Of a stretch of 64,000 nt of DNA, positions 32,688 through 43,574 are shown one piece after another. Both the position numbers and the translations under genes were made by a program. Source of the DNA: Furcasterigmium furcatum (taxonomy: Eukaryota; Ascomycota; Sordariomycetes; Glomerellales; Plectosphaerellaceae). Below the pieces are notes generated by a model. That model did no database searches. It was not told where the DNA came from and saw only the letters and a program-made list of their open reading frames with translations. Each line of letters begins with the position of its first letter. Position 1 is the stretch's first letter. The DNA lies in contig BCIA01000006.1 of the NCBI GenBank assembly GCA_001599815.1, positions 4,838,961-4,902,960 on the forward strand. The letters are read 5' to 3'.

Positions 32688-35600
32688 TTAGTTGCTGCGG
32701 TCATGGTTAGTACGGATGCAGTCCCGCATCAGGAGCCGCGGGGCCACTTACTAAATTTGCAGAGGTGCAACGCCATCCACCTGGAAGCCCCAGTTGCCGT
32801 TCTGCTCCTCCGTAAGGAGCCAGTCGTAGGGAAACTGGACCAGGTGGCCTTGAACCAGGTTCAGGACCTCCTCAGCCTCACCACGGGGCAGGATGTCCTG
32901 CTCTGCAGCGCCGCGCCGGCTACCTCTAGTCGTCGCTCTCCTACGGCGCTTGATAGATCCCTGTGCCTGTCGGCCTGACACACTCCTGCCTCTCGTCGGC
33001 TCCTTCTCGACTGCTGAGAACGTGGCGTGGCGATCCTTACTCTTCTCCTGCGTGATCTCATGCGAGGTGTGCTCGGTGCCGTCAAATGTGGGGAACGGGA
33101 CGTCGCCAGCTGGGAGAACGGGTGAGGGCATAGCCGTAGCCTGAGCCGCGGCGAGCTTCTCGGGGTCGATCTCGAGGGTTTGGCCGTTGCCAGGGCTCCT
33201 CCGGCTGGATGGGCCATCGGGGCCCGACTTTTCATCGAACTCGCCATCGGGACCATGAGGAAGCAATGTCTTGGGATGGTGCAAGTGCTCAGCTGCTTTC
33301 TCAGAGACATGATCCGCCATGGCCTTGGCCGCGGCACCTGGGCCAGGCGCGCCGACACCTGCGCCGCCGCCGGCCGCGGAGATCGGGTGCTCGGTATGTG
33401 CCTGAGAGCGGACATCTGGGGTTTCCCGGCCCTTGCCCTCCATGCTTTCCATGAAGCGGGTATTGAAGGCGGTGTAGTCGCGATAATCATTCCAAGTCTT
33501 GACTTCAGAATCCGGCATGCATCTGAAGACACGTCGGAAAATCTTGGTATTGTTCTCGGCAGCACGATTCCAGACTTCGTCCAGGAAAGACGGATTCAGT
33601 GGATCACGCATGCAGTCCTTGTCGATGTGGGCTGGCTTGAAGTCGGGGCTGACACGGGGGTATGGCTCGTCTGTCTGGTGCCCATATGCGTCCAGGTGAA
33701 CAGGGGGGCCGCCAATATCAGTGTCGTCAACTATGGGGAGATCTGGCAGTTGGTTGGCACGAGGTAGACCGAGCTGATCCGTGGTGCGACGATTCAGCGC
33801 CGGCACGGGCGGCAGCTTGTCGTTGCTTGGTTCGTCTTCGACTTGGGCCGCTTGTGGCGGATGGTGAGCACGCTCGTGCGGCTTCCTAGGTGCCTCGAGA
33901 GTGCCCTTGCCCTCGGAAAGGATGTCGTGAATGAGGACCTCGCGGCCATTGATAATGACGGAATCTCGCCCCTCGTCCAGGCCATGCTTAGCAGCGCTCT
34001 GCCAGCGATCCAGGCCGTAACCTTCGACCTCCCTGGCGTGGCTGGGGTCATCCACGCCGCATTCATCTTCAGCTTCTTTCCCCTTTTCAGGCCCGTCGTC
34101 TTGGGCTGGAGTGGCATCGTAGTTGAAGCTGCGTACTTGCGTAATGCCGGGTCGATTCTCTGGCGCAAGGACCGAGGTGCTGGATTCCCCAGGCATGCCG
34201 GTAGACTGGGACTCTTCCTCCTCGGCATAGATACTGTCCATCTCTGCCTCATACTCAGCCATCTCGTCCAGCTCAGCCTGGCGTTCCTCTTCCAGGATCT
34301 CGTCAACATCCAGGCCCAGGTGCTCCCGCATCAGACGAAGGCGAAGGGTGTGCGCAAATCTTCCCACGCGGTAAGGCTTGCCTGCCATGGTGGACCAGAT
34401 CATGTCGGTATCTCGCACGAGCGCTGCCAGCTCCGAATCTCGATCACCTCGCATGGACCGCTCGTTGATGTTGGCAGATCCGATGAGCGCCACTCGGTCA
34501 TCGGCAATCATGCATTTGGCGTGGATGTAGAGCTGCTCGGTGACCAGCGAGCCGCTTCCCATTTTGCCCCATTGCCGCAAACTGTAAAATTGGATGTAGT
34601 CCTCGGGGACGATTCCGACTGCTTGTAGGCGCTTAAAGATTGAATTCTCGCCGCGGCAAATGCTGTAGAACTGGCACTGGAGAATCATGCGAACGCTGGT
34701 ACCTTCTTGCTCATCAACTCGACTCTGGAAGCCGGGCATGAGAGGGAGAATGATGATGGCCTTCCAATCCTCGTCGTTCTCATGAGCGCGGATGATGCGG
34801 TCAACGAGGGCATCTCCGATGCGATTGACGATCTTGGTGTTCATGACTTCGGTGCTTGTGATGAAAAACTGGTTCTCGATGTAGATCAAGTGGTCGGAAT
34901 CCTCAATCATCTTGATGTAAGCGTTCTGAATGCTGGCCTCGGGTTCTTCTATACCCAGGGACCAGTTACAGGACGAGCGCAAGATCTGGACCTCACAGGT
35001 CCCGGTAAGCCCGAGTCCCTCCATCTCGCCGGGCTTGCAGTCAGGTGGCGGCAGCAGGAAAGGCAGCGGGCGGGTCGTGGTTCTGCCTCTGCGGATATAG
35101 TTCCAGCGTTGGACAAAGTGTCGCACCAGGTCTCTCGCCGGCTGTCCAACAACTTGCATGGAAATGTCGTGCCACGCCATCCGGGGAATCTTGCCCCTGT
35201 CGTACATCTCCTCGTAAGGCTCGTTCAACTTGAAGAAGTCGAGTACGCGCGCATTCGAGTAGTCCTTGCCTGGGAACAGCTGACAGTGCTGGGCGTCCTT
35301 GGGGTGCTCGCTGTGCTCGAAACCCGTGGGCTTGTCGTCGACGATAGGATGCTGAGGGCAATCCCAACGTCCGAAGCAGAGATCTATGCCACCTACAAAG
35401 GCGATGTCTTGGTCGACGACGCACATCTTCTCGTGATGCGCGAAGAAGAACTGGTTCTTCTTGAACTGGTTCGGAGAGCGTTGTACAAAAATGTTCGGAT
35501 GCAGATTAAGCAAGGCGTGTTTCGTGTACTCCGAGTCGATCGGGATGGCCGCCTCGACATTGCGGTAGATGATGATGAAGATCTTGACGCCCTCGCGAGC

Positions 35601-38180
35601 CTTTCTCTGAAGCAGCCGGTCTAAACGCCATTTTTGACTGATAGCCGGAGGCCGGCGCAGGTACAGCTCGGGGCTCAGCCACCAATCGTGGATGTAGATG
35701 ACATCGCGAGCCATGCTAATGGCTCGAGACACGTTCCACATGTAATCGCGGCCGTCAACCAGCCACTGAGCGAAAACGCCTTGTCTCGGGGGCGCAAAGC
35801 TGTCGAACCGGTTGATGTTCTGCCAGCTGGTCTGCTTCAGCATCTCCGCAATGGAGTCTTCAAACTGCTTCATAACAGATTGGTTCCGGGAGAACAGCTT
35901 GACCCTTCGCTCCGAGGTGTGCAGGGTGAGAGTGTGGTGCTTGTCTGGCGGAGGCTCGGTGGTCAGATCTATTTCCTTGCCCTTGTTGGTGCCAATCTGC
36001 GAGAGGGTCTTCTTTTTGGACATAATGCGGAACTTGGAGTCGACCAGATAGACGTCGTAGATGTTCATGTTCTCTGGCGAGTCTACACAGGCAATGTAGC
36101 TCGACCGCACGAGGAACCACTTCCGGCTGTGCCGTGCAATCACCTTCTTCGGTGTCAACACGCGACGGAAATCGAGCCCCTTGGATGACTGGATATGCAG
36201 GTAGCACTCCTTGCCGTGGTAACTTCCCTCGGCAGCGAGCCGGACGCCGAGGGCGGAGAGCTCCAAGAACTTGCAGAGCCTGTTGCTGTCGGCGCGAAAC
36301 ATCAACCAGCGGATCATGTCTTGGAGGTATCTCTCCAACACCCTACGCTGGCGCTCGACATATCTTTTCCGAGACTGCAATACGTCTGCTTGGTTCTCGA
36401 GAGCAGAGCCTTCGCCTGGGTCGGTGAAGCCGGTCGACCGCCTTCGCATTCCGAGCATGCCCAACCGGGACTTCTTCCTGCGGCCCTGAGGACGGTTGTC
36501 CGTCTCTTCAGCAGTTTCGTCAACGGTCCGCTCGCCAGGGGTGGCATCTCCGGGGTCGTCGCCGCGCACGCTCGCGAGGTCTTCCTCGTCGCTATCATCC
36601 TTCTTGCGGGCGCCACGCAGGTAGGGGAATGCTGCCCAGGGGAATTTCGGCTGTTTAGGCCTGGAGCCCACGTCGGCGCGTCCATAGAGATACTTCTCAT
36701 TCCGCATGGCAAATTTATACCGCACGTGCAGATTGTATACATCCTTGATGGTACGGATGATGGTCCACTTCATTCGGCTGGGTCCGCTGCCGTACTCTAG
36801 GTCAATGGTGAAGACCCAATGTCGTTCGCTGTCGTCGCCGGACTCGGGGACGCTATCACGGACGTTGAGCCTCACCTGCTCCAATAGCACGGGGATGCGC
36901 TTGTTGCCGTGTTCGTCGCGCTGGATCATGCTCGCCAGCATCAGGACGGCTGGCGCACCAGCCCGTAGTTCGGCCATCAGCTCGGCAGATTTGGCGAAAT
37001 CGAAGCGGTCCTCCTTCTTCTGCCGCAAGAGCTTCAGTGTATTCTTGACCTGCTTCCACTGCTTGACGCCGAAGGTCGAGGCTCGCTCACCACTGAAGAA
37101 CGGACGCTTGGGCGGACCAGCGTCACCGTCCGAGACGCCACCGACGACGGACCAATTTCGAGCGTGTCGAGTTCCTCTTATCGACGGACTCGGCGACTCT
37201 CTGGCCTCATCTCGGAGAGACCTGGCCCATGAACCTCCCACCATCCAGGAGGGAGCCAGGACTTGGTCCCGGCCTTCCCCTTCAGATACGCCGTGCTGGC
37301 GGTCAGAGGNATCTGGCATGCTCTGCCTTCTCCTGAGGCCAAGGCGCCTTTGTGTGATCCGCGACTCGGAGCCCCGGGCAATCGGGGTGTTGGGGACTGA
37401 CAGATTGTGCTTTCTCGAACGTCGCATCATGCGCCTCTTCTTCTTCTGTTTCGATTTGCCGCCATCGGTGGCGGTGCCCTCGTCTGCAGTCTCTTCTGCG
37501 TCGGCGTCGGCGTCTGAGTCTTCTTCCGTTAGGGTATCCTTCGTTGTTGCTGCTGCCCCCCTGCCGCCAGCGGGTGAACTGGCAAGGGACTGAGTAGCGC
37601 TCTGAGAGCCCTCGGCGTTTCCCCCGCCGGACGGCGACTTGGGAATTTGCAAGCTGCCAGAGCCGGCGAACTGCTTCAGCTTTGACATGAAGGCAGAGCT
37701 CAGAGATCTGCCCGTGTCGTCCCATGAGGCGTTCCTCGAGTGGCCTGCGGGAGGGTCGATGTTGATGTCCTGGCGTGCGAACTGAACGCTTCGGCGCCCG
37801 CCAGGGGAAGTTGGCTCTGAATTACCGCCATTTTCCTGTATAGCTCCCAAAGCAGCAGGGTGCTCAACGTCCTCGTCGGCCTCGTTCGTAGAGGGCGGCC
37901 TTAGCAGATTGGTCTTCGTGCCGTCGGCAGGCGCGGATGTTTGACTGTGATGCGGGAGGCCACCATTGATGTAGTCCCGTGCCTCGGGAGGGGTTGGCCC
38001 AGTGCTTTCAGGGTCGTTCGGTGGCGGCGACGACACCTTTGTGACCGGGATAGTGCCATCATGTGTGGGCATGCCGGCGTCGAGCATGTTGGATGTTGGA
38101 GGAGGTGCCAGAGCTGCCACCTCTGGCGCAGGTGTTCGTGTCATGGGCGAGACCGAGTCATCGCGCTCAGGGCTCCCCAT
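32688..38180 (-). CDS. Phospholipase D (Spo14/PLD1 type)
   Basis: A 5.4-kb exon (32752..38180) plus a likely 7-nt last exon (32688..32694) gives 1811 residues. The N-terminal 400 residues are disordered and Ser-rich. A PX domain (EYGSGPSRMKWTIIRTIKDV) lies near 420-510 and a PH-like domain near 590-730. Two HKD catalytic motifs follow: HHEKMCVVDQDIAFVGGIDL near residue 914 and YIHAKCMIADDRVALIGSAN near 1220. The tail is acidic and basic, ending NWGFQVDGVAPLQI. The enzyme hydrolyses phosphatidylcholine to phosphatidic acid and acts on membranes under phosphoinositide control. Unspliced reading ends with TAG at 32751-32753. A canonical intron (GTAAGT, ACTAAC, CGCAG, 57 nt) begins inside that TAG and would add Y-N. 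Base N at 37310 leaves one residue undefined. Confidence 0.95.
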
Positions 38181-39372
38181 GCTGCCGCGGATATTGTGAG
38201 TCTGCTCGGTGCTACGTAGAAGACCTCGGGAACGTCGTATACGCAGGCCTTACGGTAGGACTTTGGTAGGACTGGGGAGGCGGGTCGGAAGGACAATTGT
38301 ATGCTCGCTTGGGAAAATGCTACGCAGCATGTCGGTCGGGAATAGGCATGAGACTTAAGGGAATGCAAAGCGAGCGGTCTATGCCGGGTCTGCCTTTCGA
38401 GGCAAGAGTCGTGTCTACTCGTGGTTGTCGTCAAGTCGATCTGGAGGTCCGTCTGGCTGACTTGCCCTTGTGATAATGTCCGGCACCGACGGCGGCCGTT
38501 CCCCAAGGTCGCAGCAACCACACGTGGCGGGACTGATGGCTGGGGATGCGTCTGGAGCTGGGTGGGCTTGCTGTAGGTGGTGTGGAGGGCAGTTGCGGGA
38601 AGAAAGAGATGCCACCACGAAATGTTCTCGAGCTGGTCACGATGATTTCCCGTCCGGGGTCGGGTGACAAGGGAGGGTACGGCCAGATGGGAATATTTGG
38701 GAAGGGCCCCCAAAGGGGAAGCAGCAAGCGTCACCAGCCGCCCCCTGACAGTGGAGCCCATGGACCCAGCAGCACCGGGAGCACCTGCCGTCGCACTCTG
38801 GGCTAGGTACCTACCTACCTAGGTGTCGCCCAAAAACGTGGGACACCCGCCTCAACTGTAACCTCCCTGGAGCTCGGATGGACCGGCCTTGGCGAAGGCT
38901 TGACCTCGAAAAATGCGGTAGAGCATTGATTTTGATGAACCAGATTTACAAGATCCCGTCTCGAATATCAGACCAGCCAGTCGGATTCCCATCAAGTTTG
39001 TAGCCTGGGTCCCGACGTTAACATCATGCTGCGAGACCACCAGTGGTGCTGGCGGTGATCTGGTCACATTCTAATGCTCTCGTCGATTGGACCTATGATA
39101 GGTACATGCCAATGCTCCTGTAGACAGACCGCTCCCAAGATTCTAGGGTAGCTTGAAGGATAGGATGCAACTCTCGCACTTTCAAATCGTGACAAGATGT
39201 GATCCCTTTCTATCAGGTACGGCGAGACGCGACCCCCTTGCCCCTGGCTTGCATCACGGGATAAAAGTGGAACCGTTCTTATCGATAAACCCCAAGTCGC
39301 GTCAAACATCGAGGACCACGAGCAACCCAAGGACGGCCATTCCATTCTTCGAGCTATTCGCCAACTTCTAGG
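38181..39372. other. Divergent promoter region (PLD and gamma-tubulin)
   Basis: 1.19 kb between divergent starts. It contains a palindromic CCTAGGTAC element at 38803-38824. No gene is seen. Confidence 0.45.
38803..38824. repeat. Palindromic CTAGGTACC / TACCTACC element
   Basis: CTAGGTACCTACCTACCTAG followed by GT reads nearly the same on both strands. Related ACCTAGGT/TACCTACC words recur near 4540 and 42880. Such short palindromic tracts are common in filamentous fungal genomes. Confidence 0.4.
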
Positions 39373-41108
39373 ATGCCGAGGTGCGTCTCAAAAGCTCTGC
39401 GTGGACTTGTATGTGCATTCTGACCCTTTTACTAGAGAAATCATCACCATCCAGGCCGGCCAGTGTGGCAACAGCAGTAAGTTACCCCGCCACCTGACCG
39501 CGTTCTCGTCCACTTTGTGTTGGGTGTCAAGTGCGGGTTGCGAGACTGACGCCCTCCAGTTGGCAGCCAGTTTTGGCAGCAGCTCTGCCAAGAGCACGGC
39601 ATCAGTCAAGACGGAAACCTCGAGGACTTTGCGAGTGAAGGCGGCGATCGCAAGGACGTCTTCTACTACCAGAGCGACGACACACGGTACATCCCACGAG
39701 CCATCCTGATCGATCTCGAACCAAGGGTATGATACCCACGCGCGCTGCCCTCTGTCCGATCCTCGAAACAATGCTAAATGCAGCAGGTTCTCAACGGAAT
39801 CCAAACCGGGCCGTACAAGAATATTTACAACCCCGAAAACTTTTACGTCGGCAAAGATGGTGTTGGCGCGGCCAACAACTGGGGTGACGGCTACCAGACC
39901 GGCGAGAAGGTCTACGAGGACATCATGGAGATGATTGACCGAGAGGCCGATGGCAGTGACTCTCTGGAGGTGCGTCAATCCTGGTCAAGTGATCTCTCAA
40001 GCACCCACCTGACGATTCCAGGGCTTCATGATGCTGCACTCCATTGCCGGCGGCACAGGTTCCGGCCTGGGTTCTTTCCTCCTTGAACGACTGAACGACA
40101 GATTCCCCAAGAAGATCATCCAGACCTATTCGGTCTTCCCCGACACGACGAATGCAGGAGACGTGGTGGTGCACCCCTACAACAGCGTCCTGGCCATGCG
40201 CCGGCTGACGCAGAACGCGGACTCGGTTGTGGTGTTGGACAACGGTGCCCTGTCAAGGATTGCGGCCGACAGACTACATGTTCAAGAGCCTTCTTTTGCC
40301 CAAACGAACCAGCTAGTCAGTGTTTCGTCGCCTGATGTACTCAGCTCGGAGCTAATATTGCATAGGTCTCGACCGTCATGTCCGCCAGCACAACCACACT
40401 CCGATACCCCGGTTACATGCACAACGACCTCGTCAGCATCCTCGCCTCGCTCATTCCTACGCCTCGCACCCATTTCTTGATGACTTCTTACACCCCTTTC
40501 ACCGGCGATCAGGTTGAACAGGCCAAGACGGTTCGCAAGACGACAGTGCTCGATGTCATGAGGCGACTATTGCAACCCAAGAACAGGATGGTCTCGACAC
40601 AGCCCGGCAAGAAGAGCTGCTACATCTCCATTCTTAATGTCATCCAGGGCGAGGTCGACCCGACGGACGTCCACAAGAGCTTGTTGAGAATCAGAGAACG
40701 CCGGCTGGCAACGTTCATCCCGTGGGGACCCGCAAGCATTCAGGTTGCCCTGACCAAGCGCAGTCCTTATATCCCAATGTCTCATCGCGTCAGTGGACTG
40801 ATGCTGGCAAACCACACAAGCATTGCTACGGTAAGTTATTTGAAGGGGCTAATCGGGCATTGGCTGACCATCCCCAGCTCTTCAAGAGAATCGTCAAGCA
40901 ATTCGACGGCATGCGCAAGCGTAACGCCTTTATGGAGGGATACAAGAAGACCGCGCCGTTCGCTGAGAACCTCAACGAGTTCGATGAAGCCCGTGAGGTG
41001 GTGCAGGACCTGATCCAGGAGTACGAAGCGGCAGAGGATGCAGACTACCTGAACCCCGACACTGGCGAGAAGGCAACATCAGCCGAAACAGACAAGAGGG
41101 TTGGCTAG
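39373..41108 (+). CDS. Gamma-tubulin
   Basis: Seven exons, 39373..39380, 39436..39476, 39560..39726, 39787..39969, 40022..40315, 40366..40830 and 40878..41108, give 462 residues. The first exon codes only MPR (two codons plus two bases). Joining yields [20 protein letters not shown], with the GTP-binding loops and the tubulin signature [10 protein letters not shown] in exon 5. Gamma-specific text includes [20 protein letters not shown] and [10 protein letters not shown]. Gamma-tubulin nucleates microtubules at spindle pole bodies. The fourth exon can begin at 39784 or 39787 because the acceptor is CAGCAG; the latter fits the family (EPRVLNG). The donor at 40316 is GTCAGT, the others are conventional. 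Confidence 0.96.
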
Positions 41109-41837
41109 TGACGGCTGCCGTGGAGCAAACCGTAATGATCGACGGCAAAAGGGAGAGGCTGGAACCTCGGGATGGAGTCATTTTCGACTCTGGCAGTCCC
41201 ATGCGAGATGAAACGGCGTTGGGCGCTCTGGCTGGAGCATCTGTTTAGCTATACCTGGATGAAAGTGTACGCACGCGAGCCGAGCGGGTAGTCCGGTCCC
41301 TGATTCAGGGGCCAAGCCTTCCGAGTACCACAATGGAGATGGTGGATGTCACTCTGCGGATCAGATGCCGAGCCTCACCACGGCTCCACGTGGCAAGGAG
41401 CAAAAGCTCCTAAACGATCCCGCGCACTTTTGGCGATATCAGTGACTTTCTTACGTCGGTCTTCTCCACCTCGGCCTCATTTTCGAAGACGGCGGCACGG
41501 CGGCTCATGACTTCCAGATCTCCACAGATCATTTTTGGCTCCCGTTGCAGGACCGTGGGTGACATCATTGACGTCAGCACAAGTCATAGCTACCACATGG
41601 GCTTATGGTTGCGATCGGGCCCGTTTTCGTCGAAGGCTTTTTAAGAGAACCCGTTGCTAGATCCAAATTATGAAGCTCTCTCTCATCAGAACAACAGCTT
41701 TTCCCTATCTGACAAATCATTGATTCTGTCGAAGAAGCACTCTTGAACCTTTTCAAATCTTGACACCAATTTTCATCAGCTAGCAAGTCACCCCGACAAA
41801 CTAGTACTGCTTCACCAGCATCTAACCTCTCCCAGAA
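41109..41837. other. Intergenic region, no gene seen
   Basis: 729 nt between two plus-strand genes, containing the gamma-tubulin 3' flank and the promoter of the small protein gene. No element is recognisable. Confidence 0.45.
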
Positions 41838-42116
41838 ATGCCCAACATGGTCCAGCCCCGCCCCGACAAGATCGAGGAAACCAAGGCCAACCTCCCCCTC
41901 CCCGAGCAGCCACCCGTCGCTTCTGACTGGCAGTCTGCCGACGCCACGAGGGTCAACGTCTCCAGCGGCCGCGAGGAGGGAAACCCCGGCACTGATGCCG
42001 CCGCCAGCACCGGCCTCAAGTCCCCGGCAACCCAGGGCACTGACCAGGAGATGAGCAAGGTCGGCCGCCAGGGCAAGGACAACCTCTCAGGGCCTCCCAA
42101 GGATGCTCGCGCATGA
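41838..42116 (+). CDS. Small hydrophilic protein of unknown function
   Basis: A single-exon frame of 92 residues (MPNMVQPRPDKIEETKANLP...). It has no cysteine, signal peptide or membrane segment, and is rich in Pro, Gly, Ser, Asp and Lys, so it is probably disordered. The phrase LPEQPPVASDWQSADATRVN followed by a Gly-rich C-terminus (KVGRQGKDNLSGPPKDARA) gives the impression of a family of short fungal proteins, but I cannot name it. The ATG at 41838 sits behind an ATG-free C/A-rich leader; a second in-frame ATG is three codons later. Codon use matches the neighbouring genes, which supports that it is real. Confidence 0.65.
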   Translation: MPNMVQPRPDKIEETKANLPLPEQPPVASDWQSADATRVNVSSGREEGNPGTDAAASTGLKSPATQGTDQEMSKVGRQGKDNLSGPPKDARA

Positions 42117-43574
42117 ACAACGAGCAGACCACAGGCGGGCGGATAGTCTCTCGTCTGCGAGATCAGAACCATGGATGACTTCCACGGCGCGAGCATGTAT
42201 GGATTAGCGTTTCGGGCTCCGTGGTACGGGTTTCTCCTGATAGAAATGGAATTGATTCAATGACACTCATGCCCACGTTGCTTCATCTGACCTTGTTGTG
42301 TTCTTCTGGTTTCTTCATCGAATTATCAAGTCTCATAACGGGCGTCTTGAACCGCGTCCAGATACTCTGTCGATAATAAACATCGTGCTGTCTACAGCTG
42401 TCCACTAAAAGTCGATCTGACAGTTGCCCTGGACCGTCGTGGGCTCGGCAGCATTCTCCCGATTTCTGAAGAGCAGATCTCAATTACATGTGGCTCAAGA
42501 TCGTACTACAAACAGAACCTACTCCGTCTGGCACAAATCGGAGGCTGTCTTGCAAGACATGAGACCCGATTGCTTGGCCAGAAGACTTCCAGCATGGCAG
42601 GTGTCCCCTTTTTCGGCATGTTGAGGAGGTAGAACTGTCTGAATTCGCAATTGGGCAAACGACGCACTGTAGATGTGACCCGATGGCCACGCATGATGCT
42701 GCATACAACCCCGTCACGGCGCTTTTTGCATGTCTCAGGCAGTAGGATGCATCTTTCCGTGGTTCAGGCACTCCGTGTTTTCGTACATCTCATGTCTGAA
42801 TGAGCAGTTGAATCAAAATGTCTTGTCCCTTTCTGCTGCAGCAGCTTCTTCCATGGTTCACTCAAGACCAGGTCCGTAGGTAGGTACAGTTCACGCCAGC
42901 CTTCCCACTTCAAGTTCAATAATGTAAGACTCCGTCCAAATATCAATGGAGTGTTCCTTCCTTTCACTTTCTTCTCGGCGGTTTGTTACCTTGGTTGTTC
43001 CACGATATCTCCTTAGGGCAACTGCGCCTTACCGCCTGGTTCCTTTGGTGCCGGAGGGCAGCAGCAGTGCAGTGGCGAGCCTTCCGCGCCCCGTCCCGCG
43101 AGCAGGACCAGAATGTTCCTTCCCGAACATACCTGGGTGCCTGGAACGACTCAGCGAGCCGCGTGGGCATAAATTTCCGTCGTCCAAACAGAGTTGTCTC
43201 GAAAATTCGTTCTCTTCCTTTCTCTCCTTCAGCAGTCCCGACACACCAAGTTCCTTGCAGCCGTCATCATCCCAGTCTAATCTGGTTGTACGTCTGGCAT
43301 TCCTTCTCAATCACCAACACAACGCCTCTGCTGTCATGGCGCAATCCTCGGACCCAGCCATACAAATCGCCGTCATGGAGGTAGGTTCCTTCGCAAACGA
43401 CACCTGCCGTGGACAAGCTGCAGACATCGCTAACGCAGCCAAACAGGGTGATCTCGGCGTCATCCGCCAGGATGAGCTCCCCCTGGAAGCCCATGGAAGA
43501 GCCCAAGGGTACCGCCCCCGCGGCAATCCGATTTTCGGTCGCCACATTGAGCCTGGTCAGGCCGCTGCCGCTGG
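42117..43574. other. Gap with possible 5' exons of the next gene
   Basis: 1.46 kb. From 42117 to about 43330 I see no gene. An ATG at 43336 (MAQSSDPAIQIAVME) followed by a textbook intron (donor GTAGGT at 43381, GCTAACGCAG acceptor near 43440) suggests upstream exons or leader of the gene at 43575, but I could not join them in frame with confidence. Confidence 0.4.

Noticed and set aside
34707..35624. 305-residue plus-strand frame opposite the PLD gene
   Set aside because: Antisense shadow over the catalytic region of PLD.
41838..42116. Antisense frame over the small hydrophilic protein gene as the true gene
   Set aside because: The minus frame (41822-42196) has no start context and contains runs of Ser/Trp/Arg typical of antisense to Asp/Pro/Gly-rich coding sequence.
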